Source: Streptomyces sp. SAI-127 (GTDB taxonomy: Bacteria; Actinomycetota; Actinomycetes; Streptomycetales; Streptomycetaceae). Taken from it: a stretch of DNA of 64,000 nt. A program made the translations under genes and the position numbers. Under the pieces are notes generated by a model, which was not told where the DNA came from, did no database searches, and saw only the letters and a list, made by a program, of their open reading frames with translations. Of this stretch, positions 50,876-59,187 are shown piece after piece. Position 1 is the stretch's first letter, and each line of letters begins with the position of its first letter. Location of the stretch: contig NZ_JARXYJ010000001.1 of the NCBI RefSeq assembly GCF_029894425.1, positions 1-64,000 of the forward strand, given 5' to 3'.

Positions 50876-51990
50876 ACGCCCAGGAGAGCTGTAAGATCGC
50901 GCAGTTCCGCGCGGACCTGACCGCCTGGCTCGACGCGCACGACCTCACACCGGATCCCACCGATCGCTCCCTGGACGCCCAAGTGGCTCAACTGGCGCGG
51001 GTGCGAAGGGCGCTGTACGAGGCCGACTGGATGCGCCACGGCTGGCCCGCGTCCGTCGGCGGGCTCGGCGGACCCGCCGTCCTGCGGGCCGTGCTCGGCG
51101 AGGAGGTGGCCACCCGCGGCCTCGCGGAGCCCGGCATCTACTCCATGGTCGAAGTGCTCGCGCCGACGATGATCTCGTACGCCTCGCCGCAACTGGCCGC
51201 CGAAATGGTCCCGTTGCTGCTCGGCGGCCGTGAGCAGTGGTGCCAGGGCTTCTCCGAACCGGGCTCCGGCAGCGATCTCGCCTCGCTCGCCACCCGCGCC
51301 CGGCCGCGCGGCGACGACTGGGTGGTCTCCGGCCAGAAGGTCTGGACCAGCCTCGCCCAGTACGCCGCCCGCTGCGTGCTGCTCACGCGGACGGGAGAGC
51401 CCGGGCACGGCGGCATCACCGCCTTCTTCGTCGACATGGACTCCCCGGGCATCACAGTCCGTCCCCTGCGCACGATGCACGGCGTCGACGAGTTCGCCGA
51501 GGTCTTCTTCGACGACGTGGTGGTGCCCGGCGCACGGATGCTCGGCCGGCCGGGCGACGGCTGGCGCCTGGCGATGGACCTGCTGCCGCACGAGCGTTCC
51601 ACCTGCTTCTGGCACCGCATCGCCCACCTGTACACGCGCCTTGACCGTCTCATCGAGGAGTGCCGCGCCCCGGACGACGCGGCCGTCGGCGAGGCCTATC
51701 TGGCCCTGCACACCGCGCGCTCCCGCTCCTACGCGACGCAACGGCGGCTCGCGGACGGTGCGGCGCTCGGCCCGGAGACCTCGGTCGACAAGGTCCTTCT
51801 TGCCACCGCCGAGCAGCAACTGTTCGACACCGCACGGGACTTGCTCCCGGGTGCGGTCGAACTCACGGACGCGGACGACACCTGGCGCACCGAGTTCCTG
51901 TACTCGCGCGCGGCGACCATCTACGGCGGCACCGCCGAGGTACAGCGCAACATCGTCGCCCGGCGGCTGCTCGGCCTCGGCAAGGAGTGA
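50872..51990 (+). CDS. Acyl-CoA dehydrogenase (FadE-like, first of a pair)
   Basis: The 372-residue protein has HGWPASVGGLGGPAVLRAVL, GFSEPGSGSDLASLATRARP, VSGQKVWTSLAQYAARCVLL, a TRTG loop and ATIYGGTAEVQRNIVARRLL at the end. This is the pattern of one chain of heterotetrameric acyl-CoA dehydrogenases found in steroid and branched-ring degradation, where a second shorter chain completes the enzyme. It is followed 6 bp later by such a chain. It is translationally coupled to the NTF2-like gene. Confidence 0.85.
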   Translation: MNAQESCKIAQFRADLTAWLDAHDLTPDPTDRSLDAQVAQLARVRRALYEADWMRHGWPASVGGLGGPAVLRAVLGEEVATRGLAEPGIYSMVEVLAPTMISYASPQLAAEMVPLLLGGREQWCQGFSEPGSGSDLASLATRARPRGDDWVVSGQKVWTSLAQYAARCVLLTRTGEPGHGGITAFFVDMDSPGITVRPLRTMHGVDEFAEVFFDDVVVPGARMLGRPGDGWRLAMDLLPHERSTCFWHRIAHLYTRLDRLIEECRAPDDAAVGEAYLALHTARSRSYATQRRLADGAALGPETSVDKVLLATAEQQLFDTARDLLPGAVELTDADDTWRTEFLYSRAATIYGGTAEVQRNIVARRLLGLGKE

Positions 51991-51996
51991 ACCCGG

Positions 51997-52803
51997 ATGA
52001 GCGCTGACACAACCGAATTGGACCTGCTCGCCGAGGCCCTGCGCAAAACGATGACCGACCACACGGGCGCGGCCCTGGATGCCGCACTCGACGGCATGGG
52101 CTGGCGGGACATGCTCACCGAACTGCCGTATGAGACGGTCCCGCTGGTCTTCCGTCTGCTCGGCGAGACGGGCGCGCACGCCTCCGTGCTCAACGACGTG
52201 GTGCTCCACGAGGCGGGCCGCCCGCAGGGCGGCAGCGTGCCCCTTCCCTACGTCGGCGGTTCCCAGGTCGTCTGGGAGCGCGGCACCGATCTCACGCCCG
52301 CCGATGCACTGGACCAGGAACTGCCCTGGCGTCTCACCCCCACCGGGACCGACGCGCCGCCTCTCGCCGCGGGCCGCCGAGCCCTGGCCTGGTGGCTGAC
52401 CGGGACGGCCCGCGCCATGCTCGCCCTGGCCCGTCAACACGCCGTGGACCGAACGCAGTTCGGTCGCCCGATCGCCTCCTTCCAGGCCGTACGCCACCGC
52501 CTGGCGGAAACCCTGATCGCGATCGAGGGCGCCGAAGCGGCTCTGACCGTGGCGGACGACGACCGCGGCGACCTGAGCTCCCTGCTCGCCAAGGCCGCCG
52601 CGGGCCGCGCGGCCCTGACCGCCGCCCGCCACTGCCAGCAGGTCCTCGGCGGCATCGGCTTCACCGCCGAGCACGCCCTGCACCGGCACGTACGGCGGGC
52701 GTACGCACTGGACGGACTGCTCGGCAGCGCACGGGAGCTGACCCGCGAGGCGGGCGCCCGGCTCCGAAGCGAAGGCAGGGCCACGCGGATCGCGCAGCTG
52801 TGA
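51997..52803 (+). CDS. Acyl-CoA dehydrogenase-like short partner chain
   Basis: The 268-residue protein is shorter than a full acyl-CoA dehydrogenase. It has an N-terminal helical piece (DLLAEALRKTMTDHTGAALD), a reduced middle region, then the C-terminal helical domain with DRTQFGRPIASFQAVRHRLA and CQQVLGGIGFTAEHALHRHV. The FAD-loop EPGxGSD motif is absent, so it is probably the non-catalytic or complementary chain of an alpha2beta2 FadE complex with the gene before it. It is the last gene of this plus-strand unit. Confidence 0.82.
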   Translation: MSADTTELDLLAEALRKTMTDHTGAALDAALDGMGWRDMLTELPYETVPLVFRLLGETGAHASVLNDVVLHEAGRPQGGSVPLPYVGGSQVVWERGTDLTPADALDQELPWRLTPTGTDAPPLAAGRRALAWWLTGTARAMLALARQHAVDRTQFGRPIASFQAVRHRLAETLIAIEGAEAALTVADDDRGDLSSLLAKAAAGRAALTAARHCQQVLGGIGFTAEHALHRHVRRAYALDGLLGSARELTREAGARLRSEGRATRIAQL

Positions 52804-52809
52804 GAATCT

Positions 52810-52890
52810 CGCGGACCGCCCCATTGCTGGGAGCCGCGCGGACCGCCCCATTGCAGGGAGCCGCGCGGACCGCCCGTTTGCAAGGACGAC
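52810..52890 (+). repeat. Three tandem 27-bp repeats between convergent genes
   Basis: The unit begins CGCGGACCGCCCCATTGC and ends GGAGCCG. Copies start at 52810, 52837 and 52864; the first two differ at one base and the third is diverged at its 3' half. It lies between the stop codons of the acyl-CoA dehydrogenase and rhamnosidase genes. No coding role is supported; it could stall or terminate convergent transcription. Confidence 0.7.
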
Positions 52891-52908
52891 CCGCGCAGCC
52901 CGCCCCGC

Positions 52909-55900
52909 TCAGGCGTTGAAGCGATAGGACCCCGCCTTCGCCCGGTACACCTTGTACGCCGCACCGCCCGAGGTGTCGTCCCGTACATACCGCACGCCGT
53001 CCGGGGCGCTCACCGGCTTGCCCTGCGTCGGCACCCAGATCTCGGCGTCGGCGTTGTACGGCACGGTCACCGCCAGTTCGATCCGGCCGTCCGCACGCCG
53101 GTGCCACTGCGAGGACACCTCACCGCGCACCGTTTTGATCGAGGCACTCACCCGGTCCAGGGGTGCGGGCGAAAGGTCGAGATCCGACGTGTCCACCGGG
53201 ACACGGCTGTTGACGGCCACGGCAGGGATGTACGGGCGGATGCGCAGGGTCTCGTACGCGGTCGAGGTCGGCTTGATGCCGGCCAGGCTCTGGTAGAACC
53301 ACGTGGCCACGTTGGAGCGGTAGTGGTGGTTCACGGACAACCGCTCCTGCCACTCCTCCCACAGCGAGGTGGCGCCCCGGGCGATCTGGTGGACGTAGCC
53401 GGGCTCGCCGGTCTGGGTGACGGCCTTGAGGGCGATGTCGGTGTAGCCGTACTCGCTGAGGATGTTGAACTCGTAGCGCGAGCCGTACATGTCGTTCTGC
53501 AGATGGTGGTCGGCGGCCACGATGCGGTCGGCGAGCAGCTTGGCCAGGGCCTTCTCGTTCTCGGCGAGCTTCTTCGTGCCGGGCAGGTAGCGGGGGTCGG
53601 CGCTGCTCAGGTCGGAGCCGGGAACCAGGTCGAAGGCGAGGGCCATGGCGTTCTCGCTGGAGATGCTGCCCTGGGTGAAGTGACCGAGCTTCTCGTCCCA
53701 GTAGTTGGCGATGAACGCCTTGCGCAGGGTCTTGGCCAGCTTGCCGTAGTGGGCGCCTCGTTCGGTGCGTCCGATCATCTTGCCCACCTCCGCCATGTAG
53801 TCGCAGAAATGGATGTAGTAGGCGAGGCTGATCACGGCGTTGCTGCCCTTGGGCTCCGCTCCGGAGTACGCGCCGAGCGCGGCCTCGAACCGGTAGCCGT
53901 TCTCCGCCGTGAACAGGAGCTCGTACGTCTTGAGCAGCCGGTCCTGGTGCTCGTACAGCTCGGCGAACAGGCTGCTGTTGCCGTAATACGCGTACAGCTC
54001 CTGCGGAATGACGAAGTATGCCGAGTCCCAGGCAGGCACGGCCTTCCATGCCTTGTCCCAGCCGGGCGTGCGGTCGTACCCGTAGGCGCCCTTCGCGACG
54101 GGGACGATCATCGGCAGCTGGCCGGTGGAGATCTGTGTGTCGGGGAAGTGGCGCAGGAAGGTGGTGAAGACGCCGTTGACGTCCCAGGTGAGGGACTGCG
54201 ACTCGGAGCTGGCCATGGCGTCGCCGGTCCAGCCGTTCTTCTCGCGCGAGGGCGTGTCGGTGGGCTTTTGGACGAGGTTGTTCTGCTCGGCCCATTCCAG
54301 GTTCCGCTGGATCCGGTTGAGCAGCGCGTTGTCCGTGGTGAACGTGCCGGTGCGGGCGAAGCCGGTGCGCGCGACGGCGACCGTGAACAGCTCGGCGTCC
54401 CGGTCGAGCGACGGTTTGCGGCCGAGGACGGCCTCCAGGTTGTGTATCTCCAGGCAGCGCATGCCGAAGTGGCTGAACTGCTGCTCCCACGACTGCCGCG
54501 GCCTGCCGCTGAGGGTGTAGTAGTGCGTCTGGAGATTGGCGTCGTGCTGGAAGTTTTCCTCCTCGACGTCCAGCGGCGACGCGGACGTCCCCGCACCGCC
54601 GGTGATGCGGTTGCTGCCGCGGATGCGCAGGGTGAGACCGGCCTTCTGGGGGCTGATGCCCGCGAGTTCCAGGCGTACGAAGCCGGTCACGATCTGCCCG
54701 AAGTCCACGACCCACACGCCTGAGCCGGGCGCGGTCTCCTTGAAGGAGACGGCCTTGAGCACCTGGTTGACGAGGACCGGCTCGGACTCGTGCGCGCGCA
54801 GGACGGCCGGGGTGAAGCCTTCGGGGAGCTTCGTGGCGGGCAGCGGACCGTGGTGCTTCGGGGCCGGGCCCGAGCAACTGCCCGGCGGGATCAGGACCGT
54901 GGCCGGGCGCCACTTGCGATCGGGCCGGTAGTCCGGCGAGCGCCACGCGCCGAGGAGGTGGGCGCGGCGTGCGTCGTACTTCTCGCCGGAGTAGACCGAG
55001 TCGAAGGTGGTGGGCCCGTCCGTGGTCAGCCAGTCGTCGTCGGTGACAAGGGTCGTGGCGGAGCCGTCGGTGTACGTCACCTCCAGCTTGGCCCGCATCC
55101 GGGGCTGACCTGCGTAAGGGGCGAGCTGCCAGTACCACTCGTTGGGTGTGGTCACGCCGTACCAGCCCCGGCCGAGCTCGGCGGCGAGCACGTTCTCGGT
55201 GCCGGGCCGCAGCAGCCCCGTGACGTCGAAGGTGTTGTAGAGGACGGTGCGGTCGTAGGCGCTCTGGTCGGTGAGCAGCCGGGGGACGTTGGCGCCGTCC
55301 GCGGCCGCCCGTTTGCCGTCGGTGGTGAGCGGATCGCCGTTGACAGTGAACGACACGTTGCCGGCCGCGCTCAGGTGCAGGCGGGCCCTCTCGATCCGTC
55401 GCCCTCGCGGCAGCGTCAGGGTGCGCCGCAGGAGCGGGGCCGGGTTGGCCATGGGCAGCATCACGTTCCTGGCGGGGATGTACGAGTTTCTCGGCGGGAA
55501 GGTCAGGCCGTCCAGCGTGCCAAGTCCGCTCTCGAACGGGTTGGCGCCCGTGGACAGGTCGGCGGAGAAGTCGGCCGCACCGGTGCCGGTGACGTCCACG
55601 CTGCGGACCGTCGCGGAACTCGCGCCGCCGAAGCCCACCGAACCGTGCCGGCGGATCTGGTCACCGGTGAGCGTACGGCGGTCGATCTCCTCGCCGTTGA
55701 CGGTCGTGGTGACGGTGAGGCCTTCCGCCCGCACCACCACCGTGTGATCGCGGGCCGTCCAGGTCTCGGGCGTGAGCCCGGTCGAGGCCGGTACGGCGAC
55801 CGTCGCGATCGCGACGGTGCGCGTGCCCGAGGCGGTGGGGTTGGTCTCGCTCTGCGGGTCGTAGTGGTCGACGCCCCAGTCCGGTTGCGAGGCGCCGTCG

Positions 55901-56619
55901 TCGACCCAGGTGTTGCCCGCGTAGTGGCTGGTCTTCATGACCAGGTGGAAGGTGTCGGCATCCGGGGCCTTGCGCAGGGTCCAGCTGAGCGCCTCGCCCC
56001 AGGTCTTGCCGATGGGCTCGGCCCGCAGCAGCAGCGTCAGTCCGGTCGCGGCATCCGCCCCGCCGCGGAAGACCACCGTGTACGCCAGGTCCTGCCAGTC
56101 GTGGGCCTGATCGGCCCGGCCCCCGATCCAGCGCGCCTTGTCCCAGTCCCTCTCCCCCTTCAGCAGACCGGTCTCCCAGCGCGCGGGTTCGCTCCATCCA
56201 CCGGGCACGCCCCTGTCGTCCCAGGTGCGCACACGCCAGTGGTACGCCTGCTCCGACCGGAGCGGCTCCTTGCCCCCGTAGACCACCTCTGTGCTCGCCG
56301 AGCCGCGTATCTTGCCGCTGCGCCACACGTCGGAGCGGCCCGGCGCGGTGCCGACCTCGATCTCGTAGGCGCTCTGCCGTTCCACCGGGGGGATCCAGCT
56401 GAAGGCCGGCGCGGTCTGCGTCCCCAGTGGGGCCACCCGGGATCCGACCTGCAGGGCCACGGGCGCGGAACCCGCTCCCCGGCCGGAGTGGCTGAGGGCG
56501 CCGGCCGCCGCCGCGGCCCCGGAGGCGGTCGTCAGCGGGGTTGCGGTGCCGGCGGCCGCGGCCGTGATGATGCCGAGCAGATGACGGCGGCTGAAGGTAC
56601 TTCTGTGGTCCTCGGACAC
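52909..56619 (-). CDS. Tat-exported GH78 alpha-L-rhamnosidase
   Basis: The 1,236-residue protein has a twin-arginine leader FSRRHLLGIITAAAAG (residues 9-24), N-terminal beta-sandwich domains (SAYEIEVGTAPGRSDVW, QAYHWRVRTWDDRGVPGGWS), and an inserted concanavalin-like region at about 170-350 (ALSWTLRKAPDADTFHLVMK). The (alpha/alpha)6 catalytic barrel has DTPSREKNGWTGDA, the GH78 acid motif, and YGYDRTPGWD; a C-terminal beta-domain follows. This is longer than typical GH78 enzymes (about 900-1,050) because of the inserted sandwich. It releases L-rhamnose from plant glycosides outside the cell. A LacI-type palindrome lies 20 bp upstream of the start codon; no lacI or rhamnose genes are adjacent. 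Confidence 0.9.
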   Translation of the reverse strand: MSEDHRSTFSRRHLLGIITAAAAGTATPLTTASGAAAAAGALSHSGRGAGSAPVALQVGSRVAPLGTQTAPAFSWIPPVERQSAYEIEVGTAPGRSDVWRSGKIRGSASTEVVYGGKEPLRSEQAYHWRVRTWDDRGVPGGWSEPARWETGLLKGERDWDKARWIGGRADQAHDWQDLAYTVVFRGGADAATGLTLLLRAEPIGKTWGEALSWTLRKAPDADTFHLVMKTSHYAGNTWVDDGASQPDWGVDHYDPQSETNPTASGTRTVAIATVAVPASTGLTPETWTARDHTVVVRAEGLTVTTTVNGEEIDRRTLTGDQIRRHGSVGFGGASSATVRSVDVTGTGAADFSADLSTGANPFESGLGTLDGLTFPPRNSYIPARNVMLPMANPAPLLRRTLTLPRGRRIERARLHLSAAGNVSFTVNGDPLTTDGKRAAADGANVPRLLTDQSAYDRTVLYNTFDVTGLLRPGTENVLAAELGRGWYGVTTPNEWYWQLAPYAGQPRMRAKLEVTYTDGSATTLVTDDDWLTTDGPTTFDSVYSGEKYDARRAHLLGAWRSPDYRPDRKWRPATVLIPPGSCSGPAPKHHGPLPATKLPEGFTPAVLRAHESEPVLVNQVLKAVSFKETAPGSGVWVVDFGQIVTGFVRLELAGISPQKAGLTLRIRGSNRITGGAGTSASPLDVEEENFQHDANLQTHYYTLSGRPRQSWEQQFSHFGMRCLEIHNLEAVLGRKPSLDRDAELFTVAVARTGFARTGTFTTDNALLNRIQRNLEWAEQNNLVQKPTDTPSREKNGWTGDAMASSESQSLTWDVNGVFTTFLRHFPDTQISTGQLPMIVPVAKGAYGYDRTPGWDKAWKAVPAWDSAYFVIPQELYAYYGNSSLFAELYEHQDRLLKTYELLFTAENGYRFEAALGAYSGAEPKGSNAVISLAYYIHFCDYMAEVGKMIGRTERGAHYGKLAKTLRKAFIANYWDEKLGHFTQGSISSENAMALAFDLVPGSDLSSADPRYLPGTKKLAENEKALAKLLADRIVAADHHLQNDMYGSRYEFNILSEYGYTDIALKAVTQTGEPGYVHQIARGATSLWEEWQERLSVNHHYRSNVATWFYQSLAGIKPTSTAYETLRIRPYIPAVAVNSRVPVDTSDLDLSPAPLDRVSASIKTVRGEVSSQWHRRADGRIELAVTVPYNADAEIWVPTQGKPVSAPDGVRYVRDDTSGGAAYKVYRAKAGSYRFNA

Positions 56620-56639
56620 GGCGGCGGCCCTTCGTTCTC

Positions 56640-56653
56640 TTGAATCGATTCAA
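56640..56653. promoter_or_regulatory. LacI-type operator before the rhamnosidase gene
   Basis: TTGAATCGATTCAA is a perfect 14-bp palindrome with a central CG, the classic form of LacI/GalR-family sites. It lies 20 bp upstream of the minus-strand start codon at 56619. The regulator is not coded in the window. Confidence 0.7.
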
Positions 56654-56826
56654 TCCCTGCCAGGCGGTAAGTTTACGAACACCCCGAGTGCAGCACAACG
56701 CTCACGACGACCACATTTCCGCGCACTTTAAGGCGGTTGACTTCCACCACCCACCATGCTTCGATTCCCGTCGTACGGAAACGCCATTCTCACAGCACGC
56801 AACAACCCTCTCGTACGGGTGGTGTC

Positions 56827-57492
56827 GTGGTGCAACTTTCCGTGAAGGAGCGGATCCTGCTGGCCGCGGAGCGTCTTTTCGCCGAGCGCGGCCTCGACGG
56901 GGCCTCCCTGCGACAGATCAGCGCGGCCGCCCACAACGGCAACAACACGGCGGTGCAGTACCACTTCGGCTCGAAGGAGCGCCTGATCCAGGCGATCTTC
57001 GAATACCGCCTACGGGATCTCAACGAACGCCGCGCCGCCCTGATCGCCGGCCGGCGTCCGCAGGATCTGCGCACCTGGGTGGAGTGCCACATCGTCCCGG
57101 TGCTCGAACAGGGCGAACGGGAGGGCAGCCACTACCTCAGCTTCGTGGCGAAACTCCAGCAGCACGGCCGGCGGGACGTCCTCGACCGGCTCGCACCCGA
57201 GCTGCTCGCACCGACGCACGTCTTCCGCGAGCGGGCCGGGGCGCTGCTGCCGCACCTGCCGGAGCCACTGCGCGGCCATCGCATCGCCCACGCGATGGCG
57301 TTCAGCGTGCACGCCGGGGCCGAGCGCGAGCAGAGCCGGGCCCGTGACGAGGAGGTACTGCCGTACGCCGTCCACGTCGGGGATCTCCTAGACGGCCTGG
57401 TCGGTTTCCTGCGGGCGCCGGTGTCGTCGGTCACCGCGTCGGCCCTGGCGGGAGCGGGGGCGCGTGAGATCGCGCTCCCCGTCCACCCCTAG
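56827..57492 (+). CDS. TetR/AcrR-family regulator
   Basis: In this 221-residue protein the N-terminal helix-turn-helix is VKERILLAAERLFAERGLDG, ASLRQISAAA, NNTAVQYHFGSKERLIQAIF. The ligand domain follows, with DRLAPELLAPTHVFRERAGA. GTG 56827 is chosen near the conserved start; the upstream in-frame ATG 56737 would add a non-conserved leader. It heads the plus-strand SDR/aldehyde dehydrogenase operon (56-bp gap) and probably controls it. Direct repeats TCGTACGG at 56771 and 56811 flank its promoter region and could be its site. Confidence 0.82.
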   Translation: MVQLSVKERILLAAERLFAERGLDGASLRQISAAAHNGNNTAVQYHFGSKERLIQAIFEYRLRDLNERRAALIAGRRPQDLRTWVECHIVPVLEQGEREGSHYLSFVAKLQQHGRRDVLDRLAPELLAPTHVFRERAGALLPHLPEPLRGHRIAHAMAFSVHAGAEREQSRARDEEVLPYAVHVGDLLDGLVGFLRAPVSSVTASALAGAGAREIALPVHP

Positions 57493-57548
57493 GCCCTCGC
57501 ACCACTTCGACCAGTTTCACCAACCGCCCGTACATCAGAGGGAGTTCG

Positions 57549-58352
57549 ATGACGATGGATCTACGGGACGCCGTGACGGTCGTGACCGGTGCCGGCAGCG
57601 GGATCGGGCGAGCCGCCGCGCATGCCTTCGCCCGCCGGGGCGCGCGGGTGGTGGTCACCGACCTGGACGCCGAACGGGCAAAGACGGTCGCCGCCGAGCT
57701 CGCCGAGCTGGGGCCGGACGGTGCACGTGCTGTCGCCGCCGCGTGCGATGTCACCAGCCTCGACGACCTGCGTGCCGTACGGGAACTCGCACTGGAGCGG
57801 TTCGGGCAGGTCGACCTGGTGATGAACAACGTCGGCATCCTGGCCGTCGGCCCCGTCGAGGACATCCCGCTCGAAGCGTGGCAGCGCGTCATCGACGTGA
57901 ACCTGCTGAGCGTCGTACGCAGCAACCTCGTGTTCCTGCCGCTGCTCCTGGAGCAGGGGTCCGGACACGTGGTCAACACCGCCTCCACAGCAGGCCTGTT
58001 GCCCTACGGACACGACCGTCTTCCGTACACGGCGACGAAGCACGCCGTCGTCGGACTCTCCCAGGCCCTCGCGCTCTCCCTGCGGCCGCGCGGCATCGGT
58101 GTCTCCTGCCTGTGCCCGGCCGGAGTGGCCACCAACATCGTCGAGCAGATCACCTTCTACGGGGAGCCGGCACCGCCCAAGGGGCCCCAATTCCCTGTCC
58201 TGGACGCCGAGTCGGTCGGCGAGCTCGTCGCTGACGGTGTCGGCGAGGGTCGGTTCCTCATTCTCACCGCTCCCGAAGCCGCGGACGAACTGCGCGAACT
58301 CGGAGCTGACGTCGACCTTTACCTGTCCCGACTGATCAAGGACTCCTCATGA
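57549..58352 (+). CDS. SDR oxidoreductase (first of a pair)
   Basis: The 267-residue protein has AVTVVTGAGSGIGRAAAHAF, VVVTDLDAERA (NAD-type Asp), MNNVGI in place of NNAG, NTASTAG, and YTATKHAVVGLSQALALSLR. Beyond the Rossmann core it ends DVDLYLSRLIKDSS without the usual VDGG motif, so the C-terminal substrate lid differs from the second SDR. A CAGAGGGAG site precedes ATG 57549. The stop overlaps the next gene. Given the mftF downstream, it may be one of the SDRs that keep a tightly bound NAD and use mycofactocin; the specific insertion for that was not confirmed. Confidence 0.85.
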   Translation: MTMDLRDAVTVVTGAGSGIGRAAAHAFARRGARVVVTDLDAERAKTVAAELAELGPDGARAVAAACDVTSLDDLRAVRELALERFGQVDLVMNNVGILAVGPVEDIPLEAWQRVIDVNLLSVVRSNLVFLPLLLEQGSGHVVNTASTAGLLPYGHDRLPYTATKHAVVGLSQALALSLRPRGIGVSCLCPAGVATNIVEQITFYGEPAPPKGPQFPVLDAESVGELVADGVGEGRFLILTAPEAADELRELGADVDLYLSRLIKDSS

Positions 58353-59134
58353 ACGCACCGAGCAGCACCCTCGACCGGATGAGCCTGGGCGGCAAGGTCG
58401 CCGTGATCACCGGCGGCGCCGGTGCCATCGGCCAGGTCTATGCCCGCGCACTTGCCGAGGCCGGGGCGCGGGTCGTCCTCGCGGACCTCGACGCCGACGG
58501 CGCCGAACGGGCCGCCAAGTCACTGTCCGCCGACGGGCTGCACGCGCTCGGCGTACGGGTGGACATCACCGACCGGGACTCCGCGGCCGAGATGGCACGG
58601 CAGGCCGTCGACGCCTTCGGCGGGATCGACATCCTCGTCAACAACGCCGCGCTGATGGCCGACATCCCCCAGGTCGACCTCCTCGACCTGCCCGGCGAGT
58701 GGTTCGAGCGCGTCATGCGGGTCAACGTGTTCGGCGCCATCGTGTGCGCGAAGGCGGTCAAGGCCTCGATGGTCGAGCGCGGCGGCGGGCGGATCATCAA
58801 CCAGGTGTCGGCCGGTGCGTTCATGGGCGGCGGGATCTACGGAGTGAGCAAGCTCGCGCTGGTCAACGTCACGGTCGGGCTTGCCCGTTCGCTCGGTCCG
58901 CACGGGATCAACGTCAACGCCATCGCACCGGGGCTCGTGGAGAACGAGCCCGGTTTCAAGAGCCTGCCGGCCGACCACCCGGCGCGCGCCGCGCTCGCCT
59001 CGGCCATCCCGGGCAAGAAGTCCGCCCCGGCCGATGACCTGCTCGGCACACTCCTGCTGCTCGCCTCGGACGCCGGCGTGTGGATCAACGGGCAGACCAT
59101 CAGCGTCGACGGCGGCTGGGTCACCCGGCTGTGA
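58349..59134 (+). CDS. SDR oxidoreductase (second of a pair)
   Basis: The 261-residue protein has KVAVITGGAGAIGQVYARAL, VLADLDADGA, ILVNNAALMADIPQ, NQVSAGAFMGGGIYGVSKLA (Ser and Y-x-x-x-K) and INGQTISVDGGWVTRL. ATG 58349 overlaps the stop of the first SDR gene (ATGA). Both SDRs are NAD-type and sit directly before an aldehyde dehydrogenase, suggesting alcohol to aldehyde or ketone to acid oxidation. Confidence 0.88.
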   Translation: MNAPSSTLDRMSLGGKVAVITGGAGAIGQVYARALAEAGARVVLADLDADGAERAAKSLSADGLHALGVRVDITDRDSAAEMARQAVDAFGGIDILVNNAALMADIPQVDLLDLPGEWFERVMRVNVFGAIVCAKAVKASMVERGGGRIINQVSAGAFMGGGIYGVSKLALVNVTVGLARSLGPHGINVNAIAPGLVENEPGFKSLPADHPARAALASAIPGKKSAPADDLLGTLLLLASDAGVWINGQTISVDGGWVTRL

Positions 59135-59187
59135 GCCGGGGTCACGACGGTTCCGTAGACGGTTCCGCAGGAGGAAAGGGGCACACC

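Noticed and set aside
50420..56793. CATTCTCAC shared at 50420-50428 and 56785-56793 upstream of two plus-strand operons
   Set aside because: Nine bases in two places is weak evidence; no third copy with the same spacing was found.
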